Part shown: positions 33,901 to 45,565 of the stretch, piece by piece
Position numbering within the stretch: the stretch's first letter is position 1
Layout of the letters: every line of letters begins with the position of its first letter
Assembly: GCF_020497125.1 (NCBI RefSeq)
Contig: NC_059082.1
Location: 31,332,965-31,396,964, forward strand
Reading direction: 5' to 3'
DNA: 64,000 nt
From: Mauremys mutica
Taxonomy: Eukaryota; Chordata; Testudines; Geoemydidae
Program-made: the position numbers and the translations under genes
Notes under the pieces: generated by a model
Seen by the model: only the letters and a program-made list of their open reading frames with translations
Databases searched by the model: none
Told to the model about the DNA's origin: nothing

Positions 33901-36667
33901 ATGTCATTTGATTTCAGAACACACATTGTAGTTAGGCAGGTAGGTAGGGGTGTGGGGGGCGCGGGAAGACCTAACTTCCAGGGTACAACCCAAACATACT
34001 TAAGTTGTGCTGCAAATGTAGCGATGGCATGTTGTTATAAAGTGCCCTTTAAAGCTTCAGGGTCAAATCTTGTTTGCCTTACTCATGTGAGTAACCCTTC
34101 TGAAATCAATGGGCTTGTTCATGTGTATGTAGTGTGCAAGATTTGGCCTTCAGGGTCCTGCTGAATATAAATAGCTCTAATAGCTCTCATAGTATGGCTT
34201 AGATTTGCCACTTAGTTGAGACAGGTGATACAATATGGCCTTTAAAAATAAAGATAATTTCCAAAATATTCAGATGTAAAAAATTCAAGATAACAGATTG
34301 CAATACTTTACCTACTGTAGGGTAGGCTTTTTTGGAATCTTTTCAAACTAGAGGGTTTTTTTCCTTCCAACTCTCTCAGATGGAGTAAAAAGGATTTTAA
34401 AAAAAACCCACAAGACTATTAAAATACTCTATTAAATTTCCAAAGCTCTAGCAAAAACACTAATTCACATAAAGAATTAAAAGTTACAGATTTGTCAGAA
34501 GTTAATGAAAAGGTCTTTCTTCAGCTCAGTGAAACCACCACCACAAACATATGACAAGCAAAAATGGGTGATTTAGAACATAATTTTCTTGTATTTGGAC
34601 AACTCTATTAATAGCGCAAAAAAACCACAAACCCCCCCCCCCCCACCTCTTGGGAGAATCCCACAGGTTAAAGAACTTTGTTCAAATGTTTTAAAAGCTC
34701 AACTTTTTAACACTCCATAAAAATAATTGTATAAGCCATCTAAAGCTTTTCAGAAGGTTATTTGGTAATATTGCTTACAAAGAGGAAAGGGGAAAAAAGA
34801 CTGCACTAAGACTGCAGGAAAGGTTCTTCCTTTATGGAGTAGTGACAGCCTTTTAACTTCTCCATTATGATGAAAACCATAGCATAAAGATTGCATTATC
34901 ATCTGTGGTTAACTGTCAAATGCATTTTAATGCTTTATCTGAGAGAGCTAAGTTTAAAAAAAAAAGGCAACTCTCTTCCTCCTAATCTACCTACCTTTGA
35001 GAAAGTAAATACAGCTCATACTTGTGGGTCAGAATGTTGGGAGTTAACTGTACTCTTTCAGCTTCATGTAAATTCCTGAAGATCAGAGAGCTAAGTAAAC
35101 AATATTTTGATGTAAACAGATTATCAACATGAGAGGAATGACCGTCTGGTCACCCGTAGGGGTTTATTCACTTAACACTTCCACCCCATAAAGACAATTG
35201 TGTGCAATCAATGCATATAGGGCCTTTCACTGAGTTGCTAAGTGACATGTAGTGTCAACAGAAAAATGCATGATGTACAGAGAGACTGCTCAACAGCCAA
35301 GAGAAAACAACACACACAGATGATATTTTAAATTTAATTCAGTTCGTTATGAAGATTGTGACAGGCACAGTGGCTGACCAGAAAGCCATTCGCACTTCAA
35401 AAATTTGACTTTATAAAGTTCGATTTCCCATGTGTGTAAAGAGTTTAATTTGGTAACAAGTGAATCATGGTGCAGAACAGGAGCTGGTTCAAATAGGAAA
35501 AGCCAACTCAGCAGGGAAGCACTGAATATTCATTCAATGGAAGGCACAGCAGTCATTTTACAATCCAGGCTTCAATATATGAGCAGCTCATTTGTCTAGA
35601 TTGTATATGCATTCTCTTATTTTCCTCATCTCTGGAAACTATTTTAGTAAAAGCCCAGAAGCTGTTTTCAACAGTTGCTTCAGAATTTCTAAAGAAAGGA
35701 AAGAAACTTGAATGGCATCACATTGCCTCATACAACCATGAAAACCCATTTTGTGGGACATTCTTGAAACCAACCCAGAAAGAAACCCTTAAGAGGTTTT
35801 GTATTTATTTACCCATTCTTTCCCCACCAACCACTTGATGGGCTTTATATTCAAATGCAAAATATTTCTGCCCTTGTTCTAAGGATTCACTGTGATTTTT
35901 GTTAGATTCACAGAATAATCTTGAGAAATCCAACCTGTTGCCAAATTTTATTTTAAAATAACTTCATGCAAAATACAGAAAAGCTACAATCCCTAAAGCC
36001 CCTCCTTCGGCTTTAAAGCTACCACTTTCGGCTCTATTTCCGCTTAGTACTATATTCTTTGATTTCTAAAAGCCTATGCGGGCTTGATCAAATATATTGC
36101 TCATTGGTCAACCATAGTATTTTCTAGAGACCAAACTTCCTAAACTTGTAAAATGTTTTCCTCTAACACGATGCTGCCCTGTTCTGCATTCCCCAGAGGT
36201 TGCTCTTGACAATCTATGGGCATGCAAGGCTTTGTAGTAGCACACTAGGCAGGATGAGACTGAGTGTCTTGACCACAAACGTAGTCAATTTTATCAGACA
36301 AGCTTAGCTAAGGTTGCAAAACCCCCAAGACTCAATGGGGCAGATTTTTATTGCATCATTTTTAAATGGTTGTTTTTAAAAGCATCTTGCAATTTGATAT
36401 TGTATAATCAGGATTTTAAATGAGAATTAGATTTAGATGAAGGGGTGGGGGAAAACTGTTTGAAGGCTTAATTCCTGGCCACTGGATTCATGGATTCAAT
36501 TTTATGGGGCTGTTATTGTGGTTTCTAAATTACAGGTAGTCAAACTCTGAGCTGTATGGGAGACAAAGCTTCATAACAGGATTCATAGGCCCAGAGCCTG
36601 CAAACATATATGAGTTTAACTTTAAGCATGCAAGTAGTTCTACTAAATTAAATGGGACAAGGTGAGC
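30925..36667. other. Long AT-rich noncoding stretch
   Basis: No recognisable gene or autonomous element. A small palindromic repeat lies at about 34060-34156, where GTCAAATCTTG and CAAGATTTGGCC are inverted. A C run is at about 34636-34647. The rest looks single-copy. Confidence 0.5.
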
Positions 36668-36815
36668 CGATTATTATTCTGATAATGCTTAGCGGCCAAC
36701 CAAGAATGGGACGCGATTCTGCTAGACACTACAAACACAGGATAAGATTGTCTCTGCCTCAAGGAGCTTACAATCTAAATAGACAAGACAGACAAAAAGG
36801 ATAGGAGAAAAGGAT
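36668..36815 (-). repeat. MIR-related family, distal part
   Basis: TTATTATTCTGATAATGCTT at the left and GGAGCTTACAATCTAAATAG, then ACAAGACAGACAAA, at the right. The same segment order occurs at 45155-45300. I recall it joined to MIR-type ends in turtle repeats. Confidence 0.55.
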
Positions 36816-38131
36816 ACAACAAGCAGTGAGCTCTCAGGATCAGGGAATCTGTCACCATTTCCTTAATAAAATAAAGGTAAGTCTTTCCTTAAGGAGTCAT
36901 AAAAATACTGACAAGAAAATAAAGAATCAAACTATTGAGCAAAGATAGATAATTAGGTCTGGGACCTTTACACTCAGTTGACCGACAATAGTTTTATGCT
37001 GAATTTCTGCAAATCTGAACCATGAAGAATCAATTTGGAAATGTTTGCAAAAGGTATCCGGACACTTCTGTGTTTTGAAGGTGGTAAAACCCAGGTTCCC
37101 AAACCTTTGACCCGCAGTGATACTGGATGTATTACCAAATGTCTAAATAGCTGCCATGGAATCTTTGGATTAATAGGTCAGATCTGATCCCTGACTGAGT
37201 TTTATTCTCATCCTTGAAGTGAGCTCAAAATGAATACTCTGTGCTAATAACCTGTAGGGGACAGGCAATCCTTCTTGTAAGAATTGACTGCAGGAGTCAC
37301 GGCTGGTCATTTACCAAAACGCATCAGAGGAGAGGTTTGGTTTCCACACAGGGATCTCCTAGTGATGTCAAAGGGAGTTTTGTGTGAAGAGTGAGGTTAG
37401 AATATCCTTTGTGTATTTTTTAAACAATATGCTTTGTTGGTTTTCTACAACAATAAATATGAACAGCCAACAGAAAAAAGTGACAGACACAATAGTGCGA
37501 GCTCCAAAGCCCCTGAGGATTTGCGACCCCCCCCCCACGTCAGTTTTATTCACATTTCTACTGATAAAGTTACATATATGCAAACACTTCACAGGCTGAC
37601 AGCTACAGAGGTTCTTCTAAAGAGGCTTTAAATACATACTTATTTTAGAGATGAGAGACCAGTGTAAAATATTAGGCTAGATTTTTCCTATTCCATCCCT
37701 CTTTCGCTGCTTGGTTTGGGGCGCACGTCAGGGAAGGGGATCTCAAAGGGCATATCATCCCTTATAAGCAATAAACAGTTGTCCTAAATTAGAGTCTGCT
37801 CTAGATTACATTAGGGCAAGGGCAGTTTGAATTTGAGGGAGATATAACCCAACTCTCTGCTGGTCCCTGCACCCTACCTCCTGCTCCAAACATATCTGCA
37901 GGGATAAGGTTGTTTTACTCAAGTAAATAAAGTTCCTTGTCAGTATTAAAAGACAGCAACTTTCTGTGCTTCTTTAGCATGGTCACACAACACCTGTCAG
38001 TCACTCAGAGTATCTGTGCTTGGGAAAGGTTGTATCTAGGGCCTGGTCCACTGGCCAAATATTCAGTTGCCTGGTAGCCCACTCTGAACTTGAATATTTC
38101 ACTTTAGATATTCTAAAGGGACAATCTAACC

Positions 38132-38442
38132 CAGGGATAGGTAACCTATGGCATGCGTGCTGAAGGCGGCACACAAGCTGATTTTCAGCGGCACTCACGC
38201 TGCCTGGGTCCTGGCCACCGGTTCGGGGGGCTCTGCATTTTAATTTAATTTTAAATGAAGCTTCTTAAACATTTTAAAAACCTTATTTACTTTACATACA
38301 ACAATAATCTAGTTAAATATTATAGACTTATAGAAAGAGACCATCTAAAAACGTTAAAATGTATTACTGGCACACGAAACCTTAAATTAGAGTGAATAAA
38401 TGAAGACTCGGCACACTACTTCTGAAAGGTTGCTGATCCCTG
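38132..38442. mobile_element. hAT-type non-autonomous element, perfect 8-bp duplication
   Basis: 311 bp, starting CAGGGATAGGTAACC and ending GGTTGCTGATCCCTG, imperfectly inverted. ATCTAACC flanks it exactly at 38124-38131 and 38443-38450. This is a different family from the GC-rich hAT-type copies; its body is AT-rich apart from a GC-rich segment at 38160-38235. No transposase. Confidence 0.88.
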
Positions 38443-38939
38443 ATCTAACCAAAATGTAGTCAGCTTATAATTAAAAAAAAACAGTTATAGGCAGTTTCAG
38501 GCTCTACTTATGGCCCTGTATCTAAGTTCCCAGTTCATTTTGGCAGTTTAATAACCATATCTTCCTGTCCTTAAAAATATTTTTCTCTTCCTTCTTGCCA
38601 TGTGAAAGATCCATTCAAATAACAGGTGGAAATGTGCAATTCGGCACTGGGATCCTGACCCCTTCAGCTCCCTGACAGCATGACTCCTACACAGCTGTGC
38701 TCTGATGTTACCTCTGTGATGCCCCAGAACCCCTTATAAGTGACTCTAACCAGTGCAGGGGGGAGGCAGATAACCTATCTCCAATAGGGCATGGTGATTG
38801 GAGGGAAAGGGGAAATATGTTTATAACGTGTTCACCTAGTCCCAGACCCACAGCCCAAACCTCATGGTCAGAGAGGTTCTAGGTAACCAGCAGAAGGGGG
38901 AAAAGATACTATGGAGGTGGCACTTGTCAGTCAGAACTA

Positions 38940-39262
38940 GGGCTGGTCAATAGTTTTTGTTTGAAATGTTTTTGATGACAAAATTCAGGGTGGGGTTCAA
39001 AAAATGAAAGCAATATACACACAAAATCAATTTTAACTGAAAAATATATTTTTTTAAATCAAAACCCAAACATTTTTCAGTTTTTATTTCTCCTGCCATT
39101 TCTACCTTTTTATTCCAAGCAAAGGGAAGAGTGGAGGGGGGGAGGGAGAGAGAGAGAGAGCGCGTGCATAGACCCCAAACAGAAAAACTTTCAGTACAAA
39201 AACTTTTGAAAAAATTTTTTTTGAAATTTTTCATTAATACATTGGCCATTTTTCATGCAGCT
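38940..39262. mobile_element. AT-rich TIR element (GAGCTGGTCAAAA family)
   Basis: Left end AGGGCTGGTCAATAG, right end ATTTTTCATGCAGCTAT. AT-rich body with T and A runs and a short GA run near 39146-39160. Related ends occur at 43605-43724, 53520-53950 and 57190-57368. Confidence 0.45.
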
Positions 39263-39795
39263 ATAACCAGAGCCACAAGGCAACAGCTGCTTTGCACACA
39301 GGATTGGTTTCCATTGTGAGACTGCACGGTATTATCCAAGGTAATCTTTGCAACACATTATATTCTTTATTTAAAATATCAATATTGAAGAAAACAAAAG
39401 AAAAGCATTTAGATAGTCTCTTTAGAGGCTCAATATAAGTAGCCTGTTGAACTCTGGTATGATCTCAGCGACTCAAGACAAAGAGCAAAACTTAATCTGC
39501 TGTGACCGCCAAAGGACTTGCTTTCCTGAAAACATTGACAGGACCAGCAATTTGATACTGCAGCAACTCCTGCCCCACATTCTATAGGTGCAGAAGGCCA
39601 GACTGGCAGCAGGATCCACTGTGGTTTCACTTCATTTCAGAGGTGTTCGTTACCAAAAGCCCAGGTAAGAGATCTCCTTGTTCTATGGAGTACAATTTTG
39701 TGGAAATTCTCAGCACCACTGTGGTAAGGGGAGTTCCAAGTGCAGATGGCACAGCACACCACCATCCCTTCCCATTGCTTCCCTGTCATCCCGCC

Positions 39796-39797
<2 letters not shown>

Positions 39798-39826
<29 letters not shown>
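39798..39826. repeat. (CA)n microsatellite
   Basis: An uninterrupted AC/CA dinucleotide run of about 29 bases. Confidence 0.95.
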
Positions 39827-39829
<3 letters not shown>

Positions 39830-40219
39830 CAAGATGTAGGGAAGAGTTACTGAAGCTCTGAGGATCAGCTCTATTGCCCAGCGAATGATTCTGTTCCACA
39901 ACCCTATGGACCTTTCCTGCCCACATAGTCAGGCTGTGCACTGTCTCCCTTTAGTCATGTCTAGAGAAGAGTTGCCTGAACAAGGGCTGGAGGATTTGAC
40001 CCACTGTTATCTAAAGGAGACTTCGCAATAAAATAATACTGAGAGTCAAAATCACCAGTGGAATTAAATTCAGGCTGAATGAAATACCTGACCGAATCCA
40101 ATAGCCATCCCAACAAATACAGAGCGATGGATTCTAATCTGAAATACACCTGGGTGTACTTTGAAAAACCCACCTATAGCAGAGTTTGGAAGCATTAACT
40201 CCCGGATGCCATGCACCTA

Positions 40220-40625
40220 GGGTGACCATACATCCCATTTTGGCCAGGGCAGATAGTGCCCTTTTTAAGTCCTGTCCCAGACATCCTGACTTTTGTTTGT
40301 TTGTTTGTTTTTGGCAAAAATGGGCATTTGTGATCATCAGTTGGCAAGAGCAAACGGAACAAATTTTTGAAAAAATTTTTGAAAAAAAGGGGGTGTGCTC
40401 TCCTGGGGGGGCAGAGAGGAAAGTTCGGGGCAGGTGGCAACGCTAGGTGTGGAGCGGCATGGGGCTCAGGTGGTCAGCCCCGGGCAGCGCAGGGCTCAGG
40501 TGAGCTGCAACGCCAGGTGACTTGGGCCAGCCCCTCACACCAGGCAGTGTGGGGGGCGGCGCTGATGAAGGAGTAGGCTCAGGCGAGCAGCAACACCAAG
40601 TGGTGTCCTGTTTGTATGGTGACCC
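40220..40625. mobile_element. TIR element with GGGTGACCATA ends
   Basis: Left GGGTGACCATACATCCC and right TGTTTGTATGGTGACCC are inverted over about 13 bp. The left outer bases are TA. The interior has a TTTG run (about 40289-40312), a repeated AAATTTTTGAAAA, and GC-rich segments with CAGGTGA/CTCAGG motifs. Overlapping short open frames are not genes. Ends resemble 8684-8806. Confidence 0.65.
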
Positions 40626-43604
40626 AACACTGCCACTCAGAATCTGGCCATTACAGCCCAACTCTGCTCATTTCATAGGGGTCAGTTCCAACAAGACAGC
40701 GGACACTGGTGCCCAAGTCATTTACTCCTCTGTCACAGGATGCACTACTGAAGATGTTGAATCAGCAGGAAACAAAAGAAAGGTGGAAGTTTGTAGCAAA
40801 CCTATGTCTACAGATGGGGGGGGCACCACAAGCGTAGGCGCCACCTCTACTTAAGAGCTTTACAAGTGTAAAAAGTAGCCAATTTACTGTTATGGTTACA
40901 CTTAAGTCAATTAAAATGTTTTATTAGCAAGGATCGGAATCTCTTACCTTCATTAACATTTAACAGTATATGGGAGAAAAAAGGTAAATAAAATATTATC
41001 TGGCTTTTTAAAGGTCATTCCAGACTGAGCATTATAAAAAGCTAGCAGGGAACACAGAATATGGCCCTTTGTGTGAGTATAACACCACTAGCCAGTGCAA
41101 AATATTAGTAGGAGAAAGACAGCAAATGAACATTCAGTGGCAGGTGAGTCTAAACTGCTAGCGTTTAAAATATGCTTTATTGTGGCAACTTTTTTTTTTT
41201 TTAATCTGACTTGGGATAAGATCCCTCCCCCTTGCAGTTAAGTCTTACATTATAAATCATTCTGGCCATACAGCACTTTAACTGATGCTCCTGTTCTCAG
41301 CACCTGCTTTTAAACAACCCTAGGCTAATTTCATCAGTTTGGATTACTACAGACCTAATAGTCTGCATGCCTTTACCAAAGGAATATTTAGGCTCTTTCT
41401 GGAATCTGCGCCCTAGCTAGGCTAGAGGGTGCTTCAGGGGCAACCTCCCACTTATAATTAGAAAGCTATTTCTGGTTGCCGCATAAAGCCTACTAGCACC
41501 ACTAGAGTTAAGGGTTTGTCAACATTTCTATTTATAAAAATAAAAGCATTAAAGGATACCAATACAAATAATTCTGAGATGAATTTCATTTTACAAGAAT
41601 TTTGATTAGACATTTTTATTTTTAAGTTATTTTATTTCAAAAAGTAGCCATAAAACTGAAGATGGAAGACTACAAAGTGGTTTTAATTTAGAATTCACCA
41701 TGGCCTAAAGAAATATAGAATATTTCATATTAATTTATATTAAAATATTAAGTTTATATTTAAAATACAGCTTTCCTTTACCCCTTTAAAATAGTGCTTT
41801 CCTAGCTTCTAAGATTAAAGGGATAATTAAAAAATAAAATGTGAACCACAGAATTACCATAGCAAAATTACATATAATAAACCATCAATCAGCCCTCTCA
41901 TACATATAAAAGTACTTAGTACACCATCCTCTGCATTATAAACCTATGAATAAAAGCACAGAGTAAATCAGTTCTTCATCAAACTCAAAGCTTCATATAC
42001 CATACATTGCAAAACTACATTATCAAAGTGCATGGAAAACCAACTTCAGTAGAGGGAAAAGTGATAGCTTGGGAACCTTACAGGTATGAAATTTGATTGA
42101 GATAAGCATTCACATAACATTCACATTCACGTAACATGTGACCCAAATCATGTGATGTAATCTAAAGAACTGCTTGAAGCTAAAACACAAAATACACAAA
42201 TACACAAACTAAACTAACCATTTTAAACTAATACACAAAATTGTGTTCTGAAATTTCCATGGTCATTCAGATTGGGCAATTATTTTTCTTCCCATAAATT
42301 TTCACTGCTCCAAGCCCTTTAATAGAAATTGCAACATTTTCATGGAAGCTCAAACCCAGAAAATGTGAAGAGTTTTCAAATTTGCAATGGGTATTTCATG
42401 CAGCTCTTCCCCTAGCTATGCAAGCTTTATAATATATCTGCATATTGCTTGAATGTGTATAACCATCTTTAAAAAATAATTAAAATAATAAGAAAGCTTT
42501 CAGTATTTTTCCATTTGTTTCTTTCTAATCATTTTAATAGAACCTGGTATTTATGGTAAGGATATATAAGCTAATGCACCAGCAAAGTGAATGATATATG
42601 TTTGAATTGAATAGTAAAGCACTATAGTGGCATCAATAAAAGCGATGAACCTAGAAACAGTGGCTTTATTTTAAAGATGCTGGTATTCTAACAGTGGCTT
42701 ATATTATCAAGCACTCTGTAAAATAAAGCTACTATTTCTCAGTTCTCACTTTCAGTGATGAAACAGAAGTACTATGGGATAAATATTTCTGTACTGACTA
42801 GCTGGATGTCTTGGCCAAGTGAGTTGTTACAAAGGGCAACACTATGAGTTCTGTGCTCTCTGCTCTGTTGCTACAGGTACTATGAAAGGCTCCACTAAGA
42901 GGGATCAATGCAGATGCTACAGTCCACCCATGTGCATTTCCTTTCAAGAACAGGGACAGAGTCGGTAAGTAAATACCATAAAAGCTAACCCTCTCCAACG
43001 CATTTTAATGAGAAATCTGGAGTTTTCTATTGGCTTAAGTTTTGAAGGGTAGGGCAGGTACTGTGATCTGACAGTCCATTAGACAAATTTCTAAGGTAGT
43101 GGTTCTTTGCATACAACAGTTTTATTATGCTTGAAATCAGTGCTAAGTTTTCAGTTTTTCAAAATTGTTTGGTTATGTTTCTGTTAAGTAAATAATTGCA
43201 TGGATTGTACAAGTGCATTGAACTCTCCAGTCTTGCAAAGCAAATGCTTCTCTCTCACACAAATTCAGTAAAATAAATTAAATATAAATAAATATGGTTA
43301 ATCAGCAGCATTTGCATAGTGGCTAAAAAGTACAGCTATGTAAATATGAAACCAAGATAAGGGAAAAAATAGGTATTTCCGCATATATCTAGAAAGAAAT
43401 TCTGGCCTCACTGAACCCCATAGGGCTAAGATTTCACTGCCAGTGTATGTTCTGAAGAAAAAGAAACTATTCTATTGCTTTAAATATTAGGAGGCGCTAC
43501 TCAGGGAACCCCCGGTACCACACCAATTAGCAGCTGCAGAACAAGCTCTACCATTTTGTCCATTTCTTAAAATCTACAGACAGCTACCATTTTTTTGGAT
43601 TTTT
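40626..43604. other. AT-rich noncoding stretch
   Basis: No gene, TIR pair or LTR was recognised. Strongly AT-rich from about 41500 to 42600. Confidence 0.5.
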
Positions 43605-43724
43605 TTTAAAATGGTTTTTTCCAGCCGAAACAATCTGATGAATTCGTGAAATGTTTCAGTCGGCACGAATCTACATTTTTTGGTTGGGAAAAAAGTTTTG
43701 GCCAAAAAATTTTGATCAGCTCTA
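43605..43724. mobile_element. Fragment of the GAGCTGGTCAAAA family
   Basis: Ends in AATTTTGATCAGCTCTA (43708-43724), the complement of the usual left end of this AT-rich family. The left boundary is not clear. Confidence 0.4.
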
Positions 43725-43744
43725 CTCAGAACACCCGTAGAGAT

Positions 43745-43870
43745 GGAGAGGTGGGTAAATATTATCCACATTTTACAGACGGGGAGACAGAGAGAGAAAG
43801 GTGCAGTGACTCGTGGAAGACCACAGAGTAAGTCATTGGCAGAGCCAGGATTAGGATGGGGGAGATCTGT
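43745..43870 (-). repeat. MIR-related fragment
   Basis: CACATTTTACAGACGGGGAG, then GACCACAGAGTAAGTCATTG and GCAGAGCCAGGATTAGG follow the reverse MIR order. Confidence 0.75.
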
Positions 43871-45154
43871 GCAATCCCTTAACCCTCAGGAGTCAAACCT
43901 GAAGTCTTCCTATTATTCTTAGCTGTTAGTGCTAGTGCTAGTCCATTAGTAGCGGTAATACAAATAATCTGTATTGTTCCGTAAATTTAGAGAGCAAAAT
44001 ACAGATACAATAGGATTTAAATCACCATTACTATATCTAGGCAAGAGGCTGAAACACCCATGTTTTCAGACTCATCTCCTGAACGGTGGCCAATGCCTCA
44101 GAAGACATATCTGGGGTAATTAAATGAAAATTCTATCACAGCTCACTGGCTGTCGGTTGAAACATACAGGATTAGTTCTCACTATGTTTCAAAGGACAGG
44201 GCACAGAATGTGTAAGGAAACAGCAAAGCAGGGAAAGAGAATGCTGCATAATTTTAAGAGCAGATGTTCTAGGCAGAACGAAATTAATATGAAACACCAG
44301 TTTCTACATCAGACGACCTCATTTTGAATTTCATAATTACGTTACATTGCAGCTCCTTAATTGCTGCGAGAAAAAGCCTCATGCAGTAGTTTCTGCCTGC
44401 TGAGACAGCATGACAGAGCGGCCGACTCTCATGAAAAATGGGCACCTGCAGAAGGAACCCGTTAGCATGCATGCATAACTGGTATCAAGTGCTAGGTCAG
44501 AGACAAACCACAAAGAATTTGCTTTAATGTAATTGAAAGGTTTTAACAGAGCAGGAGCTGACCTGAACATCTCAGTAATTTCATTTCTTCCCCGTAAAAA
44601 CTAGTATAAAATGCAATAAGTAGGCAAAATTAAAAATGAATACCTTATCAGCTGGCTAACAAGTTAGGGGTATTAAAGATTTTATCTGGTTCAACATATT
44701 CTGTGCACATGTGTATATACCTGCACCCCACCACAGCAAGTACTCTGATGAACAAATATGCGACTTTGAGGGCAAACGAGGCAAATGAGTTTACTGGCCA
44801 ATAAACAACACTCAGAAGAAGGTCATACTAAATGTTATTTACCCAACAATAGGCTAGAAAATTTTGGAGCCAAGCACACTCTTACAACTGCTTTCTCAGA
44901 TTGTGGCTTATCTCAGACACAACGCATCCTTTGCAAGTGGGATCACAGGTAAAATTACTGCAGTTGCATCCTATCGCTTATGATCACAGTATAAAAAACA
45001 GATCTTAAATCTGGGGGCAAGAATTTAATAGGAGGTTTAGGAAAGCTGATTAATATGGCCGAAATAAAATAGAAGTAGTATAGAACAGAGTGCTGGACTT
45101 GGATCATTCTTAATGGCAATACCAGATTAGCAGAAGCAGGTAATTAAAAATATA

Positions 45155-45300
45155 TATATATTATTATTGGTAGTGCCTAGAAGTCCTAGTCATGGCCCAG
45201 GACCCCCAAAGAGCTTATACACTGTCAGTGTAAGACTAGAGACAACGGATGGATACAGACAGAGAGGGAGCACAGGGAAACTGCAGCTTGCTTCAATGGG
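45155..45300 (-). repeat. MIR-related family, distal part
   Basis: TTATTATTGGTAGTGCCTAG, CCAAAGAGCTTATACACTGT and ACGGATGGATACAGACAGAG match the order seen at 36668-36815. A partial relative is at about 50000-50060. Confidence 0.55.
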
Positions 45301-45399
45301 AGTTCCATGCCCATCATGGCAGAAAATAGAGGAGCTTTATTAGACAGACATTTTCCATTTAGCAGGATTTTTATATGCAGCTTGTGAAAGCGGGAAGAA

Positions 45400-45565
45400 T
45401 AGACAGGACACCAGACTGGGACACAAGAGATCTGGTTTCACTTTCTGGCTCTGTCACAGACTTCCTGTGTGACCTTAAGCCAGTCATTTGATCTACTCTA
45501 TGTCTCATCTATAAAATGGGGTAGTACTTCTCCACCTTACTGAAGGGTTGTTAGGATAAAAATCT
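45400..45565 (+). repeat. MIR element, plus strand
   Basis: GGCTCTGTCACAGACTTCCT, GTGTGACCTTAAGCCAGTCA, CTCATCTATAAAATGGGGTA and GAAGGGTTGTTAGGAT in forward order are a good match to the MIR consensus as I know it. Confidence 0.85.
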
